Of a DNA stretch of 38,283 nucleotides, positions 1-6,931 are shown in pieces. This DNA is from a virus: positions 1-38,283 of the IMG/VR virus record IMGVR_UViG_3300042890_000162; one strand, given 5' to 3'. The stretch's first letter is position 1, and each line of letters opens with the position of its first letter. The translations under genes were made by a program, and so were the position numbers. The notes beneath the pieces were generated by a model. The model saw nothing but the letters and a program-made list of their open reading frames with translations, did not search any database and had not been told where the DNA came from.

Positions 1-590
1 GGTTGACAAGGATTCCCAGGAACTGCCTCCGAAGTATGATGTAGTACCACAATCGCAGCGTTAGTGTCTCTCGCAAGGAACTTCAACTCCTTCATAATTG
101 CACGCATAGAAGCGAATTCTTCGCCTCCGTCTGTTGCAACATCCATAAGGTTGTCCAAGACAATGAGGTGAGGACTGCATCCCCATAGTTCCTCAAAGGC
201 TTGGACTTCCTCATCGATGTCTTCTAAGGTTGGTGATGATTCGAAGGACCAGACTATATGGTTTCCTTTTTGGAGGACTGCTTTAGTCCAGCCAACATCA
301 GTATTAAGTTTCTGCTCTACGTCTGACTGACTCTTCCCCGATATCATAGATGCCAGACGCATCGCCATAGTGTGTGCATTAGTATCCGCAGATATGTATA
401 GAGTTGGAACATTAGTCTTAAGTGCTAGCGCTAAGGCTAGTGTAGACTTACCTGCTCCAGGTGCTCCTGCAAACATAGAAACTTCTGAACGACGAATGAT
501 AATCTTATTCGCTTCGAATGCTTTGAACGAACTAGGTAAAGGTTCCCCTCCAATAGAGGCACGTCCTACTGAGCGTACTAGTGTTCTCAT
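1..590 (-). CDS. DnaB/RecA-fold replicative helicase, 3' end cut by window edge
   Basis: A P-loop ATPase of the RecA/DnaB-helicase type, probably the replicative helicase that unwinds the fork with the primase encoded in the same leftward block. The reading frame is open from ATG at 590 to base 1, giving 196 residues without a stop. Visible motifs are Walker A GAPGAGKST (residues 42-50), a hydrophobic strand ending in D at LIVLDNL (142-148, Walker B), and a VLHHTSE segment like the sensor strand of the KaiC/DnaB family. The C-terminal part lies outside the window. A GGGAAGGG purine run just upstream can serve as ribosome binding site. A RadA/Sak4-type recombinase ATPase is the main alternative; the position beside the Cas4-like nuclease allows either. 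Confidence 0.8.
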   Translation of the reverse strand, partial: MRTLVRSVGRASIGGEPLPSSFKAFEANKIIIRRSEVSMFAGAPGAGKSTLALALALKTNVPTLYISADTNAHTMAMRLASMISGKSQSDVEQKLNTDVGWTKAVLQKGNHIVWSFESSPTLEDIDEEVQAFEELWGCSPHLIVLDNLMDVATDGGEEFASMRAIMKELKFLARDTNAAIVVLHHTSEAVPGNPCQ

Positions 591-634
591 TGGTACCCTT
601 CCCTAGTTAATTCAAAATGGAAACTCTTCTGGTA

Positions 635-1039
635 TTAGTTGACTGGCTTGCATTGGTCCGCGCCCTGAGGCATCGGACAGACCCACATTGCGTAAGGATT
701 TCCCGTCTTGCTGGAGATTCCCGACTTGTACTTGCGAGGTCCGTGTTGACATGTCGGTCCACCCTGTTGCTGGGTTGTTGGAGCCGTAGCGGACGGAGCC
801 TGCGCCTGGGGTGGTGCGGAGTAAGGCGCTGGCGATGTGCCTTCGGTTGAAGGCGATGTCACTAAAGGGGCTGCTGCGCTTACCCCCGAAAGCAGGCGTT
901 GCGTTGCAGCAATCTGTGTGGCAAAGTCACCAATGCCTTCGAGCAATACGCTTAGTTCATCCGCTGATTGCGCACGAACATTGATTAGGTCGCCCGAGTT
1001 CAACTTATATGATACTTGTAACTTCCAGTCTTCGGCCAT
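635..1039 (-). CDS. Hypothetical protein with C-terminal zinc-ribbon-like motif
   Basis: A 134-residue protein between the RecB-like nuclease, whose stop it directly abuts, and the helicase. The first 60 residues are compact and mixed. Residues 60-95 form a low-complexity linker rich in Ala, Pro, Thr and Gln. The last 40 residues carry CQHGPRKYKSG, then WVCPMP and DQC, a C-x-H...C...C pattern typical of small zinc ribbons. Folded head, disordered linker and metal-binding tail is a layout seen in single-strand DNA accessory proteins. Position between nuclease and helicase supports a replication or recombination role, but that is inference and no family is recognised with certainty. Confidence 0.75.
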   Translation of the reverse strand: MAEDWKLQVSYKLNSGDLINVRAQSADELSVLLEGIGDFATQIAATQRLLSGVSAAAPLVTSPSTEGTSPAPYSAPPQAQAPSATAPTTQQQGGPTCQHGPRKYKSGISSKTGNPYAMWVCPMPQGADQCKPVN

Positions 1040-1657
1040 TTATTTATCCTTCTTAATAGAGAATTGACAGTACTCGGTTAAACCGCACATGTACTGGCAA
1101 CTGTTTGTGTTGGGTAAGAATATCGCAGCCTTGCGGGCAGCGTCGAATTGCGTGATTAGGTACTCCATCTTGTCGAACGTGTATTCAGATAGGTCTACCA
1201 TCTCGGATATGTTATTACCGCGAGACATGTAGTAGGTGCCCCACTTGACCTCTATACCAAAGGTCTGCTCTAGACCTAGTTTGTAGAAGCCAAGTTGTAG
1301 ACTGCTGGTTGGTGTATTCTGTGATGTCTTTAAGTCGACAATGACCAGTTCTCCGTTGACCTCAAACACACGGTCAATAATCATCTTGACTGGTACGCCA
1401 TTGACGACAGGGGTTAGTGCAAGTTCAATACCTGGGTTGCCATCTGGCGCTGTCCAGATTTTCCATCCAGGATTAGTCTTGCGCCATGCGATGTAGCCTT
1501 CAACCCAACGTGGTCCTGCTGATTGCCAGAATGTCTGGTCTTCCTTGTTGGGGTTAGCCTTGGTAGCACGACCGCCAACGCGAGCATTGGTTAGGTCAGT
1601 ATCACCCTTGCAGAGGTTCCAGGATTCGGTCCACAGGTTTTGGACATCGCTTATCAT
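1040..1657 (-). CDS. RecB/Cas4-like PD-(D/E)XK exonuclease, C-terminal catalytic part
   Basis: Carries the nuclease core of the RecB/AddB/Cas4 superfamily: IIDRVFEV (D95), IVDLKTS (D108-x-K110, the D...(D/E)xK signature) and QLGFY (Q121, the QxxxY RecB motif). The C-terminus has C187-x3-C191-x5-C197, the trailing cysteines of the Cas4/AddB iron-sulphur cluster. The fourth cysteine expected in that cluster is not here but in the preceding gene (1654-1845). The ATG overlaps the upstream TGA as ATGA, and AAGGA six bases before it is a good ribosome binding site, so coupled translation is likely. Family enzymes resect DNA ends in recombination. In 205 residues the N-terminal helical entry of the family is missing. 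Confidence 0.85.
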   Translation of the reverse strand: MISDVQNLWTESWNLCKGDTDLTNARVGGRATKANPNKEDQTFWQSAGPRWVEGYIAWRKTNPGWKIWTAPDGNPGIELALTPVVNGVPVKMIIDRVFEVNGELVIVDLKTSQNTPTSSLQLGFYKLGLEQTFGIEVKWGTYYMSRGNNISEMVDLSEYTFDKMEYLITQFDAARKAAIFLPNTNSCQYMCGLTEYCQFSIKKDK

Positions 1658-1845
1658 AGGTTATCCTTATCGTAGGTTTCGCATGCTAAGTGGAATGCTG
1701 AGCCTCCAACGGACCAGACGGATGGGGCTTCTTCCTTGTTGAGGAGTCTGCCGAGATAGTACTGGTACCCACAGGTTAGGTAAGTTGTAAACGCAGAGTA
1801 GGACATATGCTCTGGTAGGGTATATTCTTCTAGTTTGATTGACAT
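1654..1845 (-). CDS. RecB/Cas4-like nuclease, N-terminal part encoded as a separate ORF
   Basis: A 63-residue protein matching the start of RecB/Cas4-like nucleases: MSYSAFTTYLTCGYQYYLGR (C25 is the expected first cluster cysteine) and VGGSAFHLACETY, the (G)xxxHxxxE motif. It ends in TGA where the catalytic part begins in the -1 frame through an ATGA overlap. No slippery heptamer is seen at the junction, so termination-reinitiation is likelier than frameshifting, but an assembly error is possible. Start choice: ATG 1845. It lies 8 bases after a TATACT hexamer (1858-1853) with no Shine-Dalgarno, which would give a leaderless mRNA, common in Actinobacteria. GTG at 1863 is an alternative. Confidence 0.7.
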   Translation of the reverse strand: MSIKLEEYTLPEHMSYSAFTTYLTCGYQYYLGRLLNKEEAPSVWSVGGSAFHLACETYDKDNL

Positions 1846-1851
1846 AGATGG

Positions 1852-1924
1852 AAGTATACACACAGGTCGTAAGACCGTTGCCCTCCAGTGCTTCCCAACG
1901 ATGGGCTAGGGTCTGTGTATACTT
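1852..1924. promoter_or_regulatory. Divergent control region: inverted repeat with a TATACT -10 in each arm
   Basis: The arm at 1852-1866 (AAGTATACACACAGG) and the arm at 1910-1924 (GGTCTGTGTATACTT) are inverted copies about 44 bases apart. Each contains TATACT reading outward: minus strand 1858-1853 towards the nuclease gene, plus strand 1918-1923 towards the small membrane gene. No good -35 box stands 17 bases upstream of either. On the minus side the hexamer is 8 bases from ATG 1845. The symmetry is what one expects of an operator controlling two divergent promoters. Confidence 0.45.
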
Positions 1925-1939
1925 AGTTATGTAAGTAAT

Positions 1940-1965
1940 TATATAAAGGCCTTCGGCCTTATATA
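1940..1965 (+). promoter_or_regulatory. Stem-loop in leader of the small membrane protein gene
   Basis: AAGGCC-TTC-GGCCTT with an AT-rich extension (about 11 paired positions with one bulged A). It lies between the putative plus-strand start region and the ribosome binding site of the 2002 gene. There is no T-tract, so it is not an obvious terminator; a 5' stabilising hairpin or translation control element is more likely. Confidence 0.4.
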
Positions 1966-2001
1966 GTAGTTATATAATATATATTATATCTAAGGAGTAC
2001 T

Positions 2002-2154
2002 ATGTCTAACTTTCTAGAAACGTTCTTAGCATCACTAGCAGGTATCGCAACTTTCTACCTGGTAGAGGCTGTATACTACGATATTAAGGCTCGTATCAAT
2101 GGTAAGCGGTATGAAGAATTCTGGGATAACCTCGAAGAGGAGTTCCAAGAATAA
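2002..2154 (+). CDS. Small membrane protein
   Basis: Fifty residues, not assignable to a family. AAGGAG (1992-1997) stands just upstream of the ATG. Residues 4-21 are hydrophobic (FLETFLASLAGIATFYLV), consistent with one membrane segment. The rest is a charged tail ending in NLEEEFQE. It is the only plus-strand gene in the left third of the window, divergent from the nuclease gene and followed by a strong terminator. Lone small membrane proteins in phages can act in superinfection exclusion or lysis timing, but nothing here proves a role. Confidence 0.65.
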   Translation: MSNFLETFLASLAGIATFYLVEAVYYDIKARINGKRYEEFWDNLEEEFQE

Positions 2155-2225
2155 CAATGTTGACTGGCATTAACTGCTACTACTGAGTAACGTTCCAGTA
2201 GCCAAGGTTTGCATCAGAAACGACA

Positions 2226-2276
2226 AAAGACCCCCTCGCCCTAGTATAATCACTAAGGTAAGGGGGTTTCTTGTCT
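2226..2276. terminator. Bidirectional terminator between convergent genes
   Basis: CCCCCT (2231-2236) pairs with AGGGGG (2261-2266), extended by AAGA on the left and TTTCTT on the right, with CTAG...CTAAGG pairing inside. It separates the plus-strand gene ending at 2154 from the minus-strand lysis genes ending at 2305, so it can end transcripts from both sides. Confidence 0.75.
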
Positions 2277-2304
2277 TAAATTGCCCTTGTGGGGCGTTTA
2301 AATG

Positions 2305-2508
2305 CTATTCTGTGGAGCCAATGCCGTACTCTGATTCGTTTCTGTCTGCCCATTTAGCAGCAGGTGCTGCCAATGCGCCGATTACCACAGCGTACTGAGG
2401 TGCCATATCTGTAAGAAGGGCGATGCCCATCACAATGGCTGATGCTAGCAAGGCGCGAAGATATGACTTAACGGCTGCTGTTTGCTTCTTATTGAGTAGA
2501 TTTTTCAT
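2305..2508 (-). CDS. Holin-like membrane protein
   Basis: Sixty-seven residues with a basic N-terminus (MKNLLNKKQ) and two hydrophobic stretches, about residues 18-34 (LRALLASAIVMGIALLT) and 37-51 (PQYAVVIGALAAPAA), then a charged tail. This fits the small two-span holins of actinophages, which form membrane lesions releasing the endolysin. Its ATG overlaps the endolysin stop by four bases (ATGA). It is the last gene of the late operon. Position next to the endolysin is the main support; an unrelated virion membrane protein cannot be excluded. Confidence 0.75.
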   Translation of the reverse strand: MKNLLNKKQTAAVKSYLRALLASAIVMGIALLTDMAPQYAVVIGALAAPAAKWADRNESEYGIGSTE

Positions 2509-2957
2509 TTGTTCTCTTTCTTCTTAGGTAGAGGTTTAACTGCTGCCTTTACTTTAGCGACGATTGTTACTTTACCCAACCATGGAAACCATGGAGATGT
2601 ATTATTTCCACAGTCATCCTTGATTGAGATATGTAGGTGTTTATTATGCTGATTTATCCCAGTATAGCGAGCCTCACCATTTTTGGCTGACCAAATCTTG
2701 CCGTGAAAAATAATGTATTTTACGCGCTTATCGGACTGAATCTTTTTGTAAATATCAAAGCAATCAATTCCACCATTTGTATCATGGGTTAAGTCTACTG
2801 CGTATCCTGTGTTGTGGTCTGAATCAGGATTCTGATTTATATGAGCAGCACTGGGTAGGAGCCCATCTGATGTTTTCTTGCGGTTCGGTCGCAATGCCGT
2901 CGCTTGGCGCAGAACAGCAATTGCAGCAGGCGTGGCTTTCTTGACTACAGGTTTCAT
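2505..2957 (-). CDS. Endolysin, M15/VanY-like metallopeptidase
   Basis: A 150-residue predicted peptidoglycan peptidase. The zinc-site motifs of the D-Ala-D-Ala carboxypeptidase-like (M15) fold are present: SDHNTGYAVDLTHD (SxHxxGxAxD) in the middle and KHLHIS (HxH) near residue 120. The N-terminus LRPNRKKTSDGLLPSAAHI is typical of actinobacterial proteins of this group. The last 25 residues are Lys-rich and may bind the wall. No signal peptide is seen, so export would rely on the holin. It overlaps both neighbours by ATGA, between two small membrane proteins, forming the lysis cassette. Confidence 0.85.
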   Translation of the reverse strand: MKPVVKKATPAAIAVLRQATALRPNRKKTSDGLLPSAAHINQNPDSDHNTGYAVDLTHDTNGGIDCFDIYKKIQSDKRVKYIIFHGKIWSAKNGEARYTGINQHNKHLHISIKDDCGNNTSPWFPWLGKVTIVAKVKAAVKPLPKKKENK

Positions 2958-3160
2958 TCATTCTTCCCTCGTTGTAACATCATCTGATATAGTATTTCTA
3001 CTTTTTCTTCTAACCTAATGACTGAGTCTTTAAGACTTGAGCCAGAATTGGGCTTGAGTTCGTAGAGGTAATGCTTAACTAACCATCTAACAGAGCCAGC
3101 AAATGCCGACACGATTGCTATGATGGATACGATTAAACCAGCCCAACTTGCTGCAGTCAT
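2954..3160 (-). CDS. Small membrane protein with coiled-coil tail, lysis cassette
   Basis: Sixty-eight residues. Residues 5-29 (SWAGLIVSIIAIVSAFAGSV onward) form one membrane span. The tail LKDSVIRLEEKVEILYQMM has heptad spacing of a short coiled coil. AGGAGCGCAA precedes the ATG. Single-span proteins with a coiled-coil tail are common next to endolysins and may be a second holin, antiholin or spanin-like helper. The role is inferred from position only. Confidence 0.7.
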   Translation of the reverse strand: MTAASWAGLIVSIIAIVSAFAGSVRWLVKHYLYELKPNSGSSLKDSVIRLEEKVEILYQMMLQRGKNE

Positions 3161-3175
3161 TTGCGCTCCTAAGAG

Positions 3176-5188
3176 TTATACGGTACGGATAGTGATTTCA
3201 AGCACGCCACCAAAGCCATCAAAGCGCTTATCTGGTGGAGTCATGCGGGTGAATGTAACTTGCTCGATTACTGCCTGACGAGATTCGCCAGTTGATAAGT
3301 CCTGCCATGTTAAAACATCGCCTGACTCTTCTACATCTTCTAATAGTTGAATACGGTCGAAGGCTCTGCCTTCATATCCAACTACAGTATTAAATCTATC
3401 TGTCTCAACATCAAAGCAATATACGGGGAAGCGTACAATGCGCTGACGTGGAGTAGCAATAGTTGCCTTTGCCTGGTATCCCTTGAAGGTTGGTCCAAGT
3501 GAAGATGTTGTTGCATCGCGGTAGAGAATAAACTTGTAGGCTACATACTCTTGCGCGGTTGCTGGGCTAGATGTTCCAACCTCAATTGGAGGAATGGCTG
3601 AATCGTATGAAATGTGGTCATACTCAACACCGTTTTTATCAATAGTTTCAAGCGTCATTGAACCATAGGTAAAGTCACCGCGACCAAGCAAGCGCTTAAA
3701 GTTCTTAGGCTCAAGAGTTCCGTATCTGATGTTACCTGTTGTGATAAATCCAGATGGAACTAAGTTGCTTGACTCTGTATAAATTGCACCATTAGTTGTA
3801 TTGTGCGCTGTTGCAAATGCTAACTTGTTAGTTGCCCCAACGAATGCTACTGCTGTAGTAAAGTGTTCTGTTGTTTGACTTATTTCAAGGTCATTTGCAT
3901 ACGCAAAGCGCAATGTGTCTAATTCATTATCTAGGTCAATACGAATTAATCCGCCATTAAGAGAGCCAATACCAGTAGCACACCATACGTAATGGTCACG
4001 TGCTGCAAAATCATAGCATGGCTGAGATGTTTCAACGACAAGCGGACCATACTTAATAGAACCATCTTGGTCATTAATGGCTGCTACACGTATGCCTTTA
4101 TTTGTACCAATCATCATGTATCCAAGGTAATAGTAAATCTTTTCGATTATTTCTCCAGCAGGTAATTCTGCTGCAACTACTGCAGAAGAAAGAACTGGCA
4201 TTGAGCCGTTACTTGCTAGTGTGTACTTTTGGATAGTTGAATAGATGCCTGAGTGACCCGCTGTGTAAATAGCAGGACCAGATGCAGCCACAGATGTATA
4301 ATGGTAGTTAGTATTAGGATTTGTATAAACTGCAGATGGTAACGTGGTAGCGTCAGTTGCTACTTCAAAAACTTTATTGTTTACACATAGGATAATTCGG
4401 TCTTTAATGAATTCCATTGCTGCGTACAAAATCTCAGTATCACCGCTTTGGAACATCTGAGTAACATCACCTGTTGCAGATGGATTAGATGAACCAGTAG
4501 TTGAGTCTCCAGTTAATGGCTTCTTAAACATAGTAAGGCGTTGATTGCCACCAACTGTTTTATTGGTTATCCAGTAAGCATTTACTCCATCATCACAGAT
4601 AGCAAATACTTTGCGGTCTGTACCAGAAATATAATCAATAAAGTGAACAGGGGATGCGCCTGGGACAATCTTATCTACGTCAAATTCATCATGCAGTAAC
4701 ACAGCGTTTGTTCCATTGTACTGAATTGAGCGTGTATGCTGATTAGTATGTTGATGGTCTGTACCTGTGACTGCGCCTGTTGTAATGTGATTATTATCTA
4801 CGTCATTAAGTAAGGTTGCTTCACCTTTAGTCCATACATCGATGCCTCTACTGTCTGCAAAACGATAATGGCCGTTCTCATCAGTAGTTGCAGGGTCAAA
4901 GAACTTGATACCTGAGCCAGAGTGGAATGACATCTGTGAACGAATCCACCAACCAGTTAGAGATTGCTCTCCTGGTTCTGTGCCATTGTCAAACTGGTCC
5001 TTACGGAAAGGTGCTGTTTGACGAAGATACGGACGTGAGTCATTGATTGCATAAATGAACGGAAGTCCACCAACTGCCACATCGTAAGCAACATCAGTAT
5101 TCTGCCATAGTGAAGTAGATGATACTACGCCTACGTCAACTGCAATAGAATTGGTACTTCGACCATCCGTTATATCTCTACCAGCCAC
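3176..5188 (-). CDS. Tail protein, beta-propeller-like
   Basis: A 670-residue, beta-rich protein starting at GTG 5188 (AAGGAG six bases upstream). Repeated blocks combine hydrophobic strands with short aromatic and Asp/Asn-rich turns (for example KVFAICDDGVNAYWITNK and DFAARDHYVWCATGIGSLNG), as in propeller-type tail proteins. The C-terminus (FDRIQLLEDVEESG, GFGGVLEITIRTV) resembles the final domains of siphovirus and podovirus minor tail proteins. It lies between the lysis cassette and tail-fibre genes in the late operon. A tail-nozzle role like T7 gp12 would be consistent, but the similarity is structural guesswork. Confidence 0.7.
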   Translation of the reverse strand: MAGRDITDGRSTNSIAVDVGVVSSTSLWQNTDVAYDVAVGGLPFIYAINDSRPYLRQTAPFRKDQFDNGTEPGEQSLTGWWIRSQMSFHSGSGIKFFDPATTDENGHYRFADSRGIDVWTKGEATLLNDVDNNHITTGAVTGTDHQHTNQHTRSIQYNGTNAVLLHDEFDVDKIVPGASPVHFIDYISGTDRKVFAICDDGVNAYWITNKTVGGNQRLTMFKKPLTGDSTTGSSNPSATGDVTQMFQSGDTEILYAAMEFIKDRIILCVNNKVFEVATDATTLPSAVYTNPNTNYHYTSVAASGPAIYTAGHSGIYSTIQKYTLASNGSMPVLSSAVVAAELPAGEIIEKIYYYLGYMMIGTNKGIRVAAINDQDGSIKYGPLVVETSQPCYDFAARDHYVWCATGIGSLNGGLIRIDLDNELDTLRFAYANDLEISQTTEHFTTAVAFVGATNKLAFATAHNTTNGAIYTESSNLVPSGFITTGNIRYGTLEPKNFKRLLGRGDFTYGSMTLETIDKNGVEYDHISYDSAIPPIEVGTSSPATAQEYVAYKFILYRDATTSSLGPTFKGYQAKATIATPRQRIVRFPVYCFDVETDRFNTVVGYEGRAFDRIQLLEDVEESGDVLTWQDLSTGESRQAVIEQVTFTRMTPPDKRFDGFGGVLEITIRTV

Positions 5189-5201
5189 CGTTACTCCTTA
5201 G

Positions 5202-5573
5202 TTATTCTGTAGGTATTTCTATCCAGTTGGTTGTTGCTTCATTCCAATAATAATATTTACCGTCAGTTGGGTAAGGTATTGGTGCTTCCCATTGGCAAGT
5301 TGTTTCATTTAATATCCAAGAAGCAAATGGTTGAGGTGCAATAAAAGCATCACGGATTGGGTCATAAAGAAAACCAATGCCAGCATAGTTTTTACGGAAG
5401 TTGTTATTGTAAGAAGTTTGTAGCCAATGAGTATAGCCACCTGACCATTCAGTTAAGAACTCAATGCCTACTGGTTCTGACTCAGGAAAAGGTAAGTTGT
5501 TAGTTACTTCATTGTTAAGAACATTTACTTCAAGAACAATGTTGCTATCATCTAGTTTTGCAAAGTGTGCCAT
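5202..5573 (-). CDS. Conserved phage tail-associated protein of the MAHFAKLD type
   Basis: Begins MAHFAKLDDSNIVLEVNVLN, the opening of a family frequent in aquatic phages next to tail-fibre genes. Later signature segments are FRKNYAGIGFLYDPIRDAFI and TCQWEAPIPYP. ATG 5573 is chosen over an upstream TTG because it matches the family and overlaps the preceding stop as TAATG. The 123-residue protein is rich in aromatic residues and probably part of the virion surface. Its biochemical role is unknown. Confidence 0.75.
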   Translation of the reverse strand: MAHFAKLDDSNIVLEVNVLNNEVTNNLPFPESEPVGIEFLTEWSGGYTHWLQTSYNNNFRKNYAGIGFLYDPIRDAFIAPQPFASWILNETTCQWEAPIPYPTDGKYYYWNEATTNWIEIPTE

Positions 5574-6931
5574 TAGAAAGTTATACTCCCGCTTCCAGTC
5601 CAAGTGTAAATCTTGTTTCCACCAGTGTTGCTAAATGTTGGAGAACCTGTTGTTGCCGATGCATCGGCAAAAGTATTTGTATAAGAAATAACTACAATAC
5701 CTGAGCCGCCTGCACCACCAGTAAGACTTGTTCCATCGCCACCAGTAGCACCGCCACCGCCACCGCTTCCACTATTTGCAGAACCAGCAGTTGCGTTAGT
5801 ACTTACGTTGTTACTTGCGTTACCTCCACCTGCCGCACCAGTACCGCTTTTACCACCACCGCCACCGCCTGCGCGAGTTACAGAGGTGCCAGTAATTGAT
5901 GATGCAGTACCCGCGCCACCATTTCCGCCAGTGTTTAACACCGAATTAGCGCCAACTGCACTTGACCCACCGCCACCGCCGCCTGATGAAAACGCAGATA
6001 ATGATGTGCCACCATTATTGCCTTGACCAGATGTGCCTGTACCTGCTGGCGCACTTCCACCACCTGAGCCACCTTGCGGGCTTTGTCCATTATTTGCGTT
6101 CATACCTTTGCCGCCGCCAGTTGAGGTGATTGAACTAAAGACACTATTATTTCCAGGGGTTCCATCATTACCGCTGTTACCAGTGCCGCCTGCGCCGACA
6201 GTTACGGTCAAAGCGCTGCCCGATGCAACAGATAAAGTAGATGTACGGTAGCCACCTGCGCCGCCGCCGCCGCCACCGAAGCCGCCACCTGCACCAGCAC
6301 CTGCAACAACTAAGTAAGTAACAGTAGATGGTCCTGGATTAACAGGAGTTGCTGAGTTAGATGCAGCAGATTCTAATGACGTACCATTTGCGTTTGTTGC
6401 CTTAACCTTAAAGGTATAAGCAGTTCCATTAGACAATCCTGAAACTGTAATTGGGCTTGCGCCTGTTCCTGTTAATGAACTTGGAGTTGATGTTGCTGTA
6501 TATACAGACACAGCCTTGCCACCTGTTGCACCTGCTGTATAAGTAACAGTTGCAGAACCATTGCCAGCAGTAGCAGTTCCAATAGTAGGAGCCTGAGGAA
6601 CTGTAGTTGCAGTGATGCTTGCAGTTGCGCTAGATGCAGCACTTGTGCCAATAGCATTAGTAGCAGTTACAGTAAATGTATAAGATGTAGATGATTGCAA
6701 ACCAGTAACAGTCAATGGAGATGAAGCACCAGATGCTGTATATCCACCTGGGCTAGATGTAACTGTGTAAGAAGTGATAGGTAACTTGCCATCAAAAGCA
6801 GGTGCAGTAAATGTTACTGTTGCTGAACCATTGTTATAGGCACGAGCAGTGCCAACGTCTGTTGCTGTACCAATTGTAGGCGCGTTAGGAACTGACCTTT
6901 CAGAAGATGCTATGATTCCAAGTATTGGCAT
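5573..6931 (-). CDS. Tail fibre/adhesin: two fibronectin III domains plus Gly-rich domain
   Basis: Residues about 12-110 and 111-205 are two fibronectin type III repeats (PNAPTIGTATD..., SYTFTVTATNAIG and PQAPTIGTATA..., AYTFKVKATNANG). The rest is a glycine-rich domain with runs such as GGGFGGGGGGAGGYRTSTL, ending VVISYTNTF. Gly-rich sandwiches of this kind form receptor-binding tips in tail fibres, so this is a strong candidate for host recognition. Start is ATG 6931, overlapping the previous stop (TAATG); the upstream TTG at 6961 is unlikely. The G/C-rich repeats make long meaningless open frames on the opposite strand. Confidence 0.8.
   Translation of the reverse strand: MPILGIIASSERSVPNAPTIGTATDVGTARAYNNGSATVTFTAPAFDGKLPITSYTVTSSPGGYTASGASSPLTVTGLQSSTSYTFTVTATNAIGTSAASSATASITATTVPQAPTIGTATAGNGSATVTYTAGATGGKAVSVYTATSTPSSLTGTGASPITVSGLSNGTAYTFKVKATNANGTSLESAASNSATPVNPGPSTVTYLVVAGAGAGGGFGGGGGGAGGYRTSTLSVASGSALTVTVGAGGTGNSGNDGTPGNNSVFSSITSTGGGKGMNANNGQSPQGGSGGGSAPAGTGTSGQGNNGGTSLSAFSSGGGGGGSSAVGANSVLNTGGNGGAGTASSITGTSVTRAGGGGGGKSGTGAAGGGNASNNVSTNATAGSANSGSGGGGGATGGDGTSLTGGAGGSGIVVISYTNTFADASATTGSPTFSNTGGNKIYTWTGSGSITF

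Noticed and set aside
1040-1845. Programmed -1 frameshift joining the nuclease halves
   Set aside because: No slippery heptamer or downstream structure is visible at the junction, and the second ORF has its own good ribosome binding site.
5808-6251. Pro/Leu-rich plus-strand open frames
   Set aside because: They are antisense to the Gly-rich tail adhesin; composition mirrors its GGN codons and there are no ribosome binding sites.
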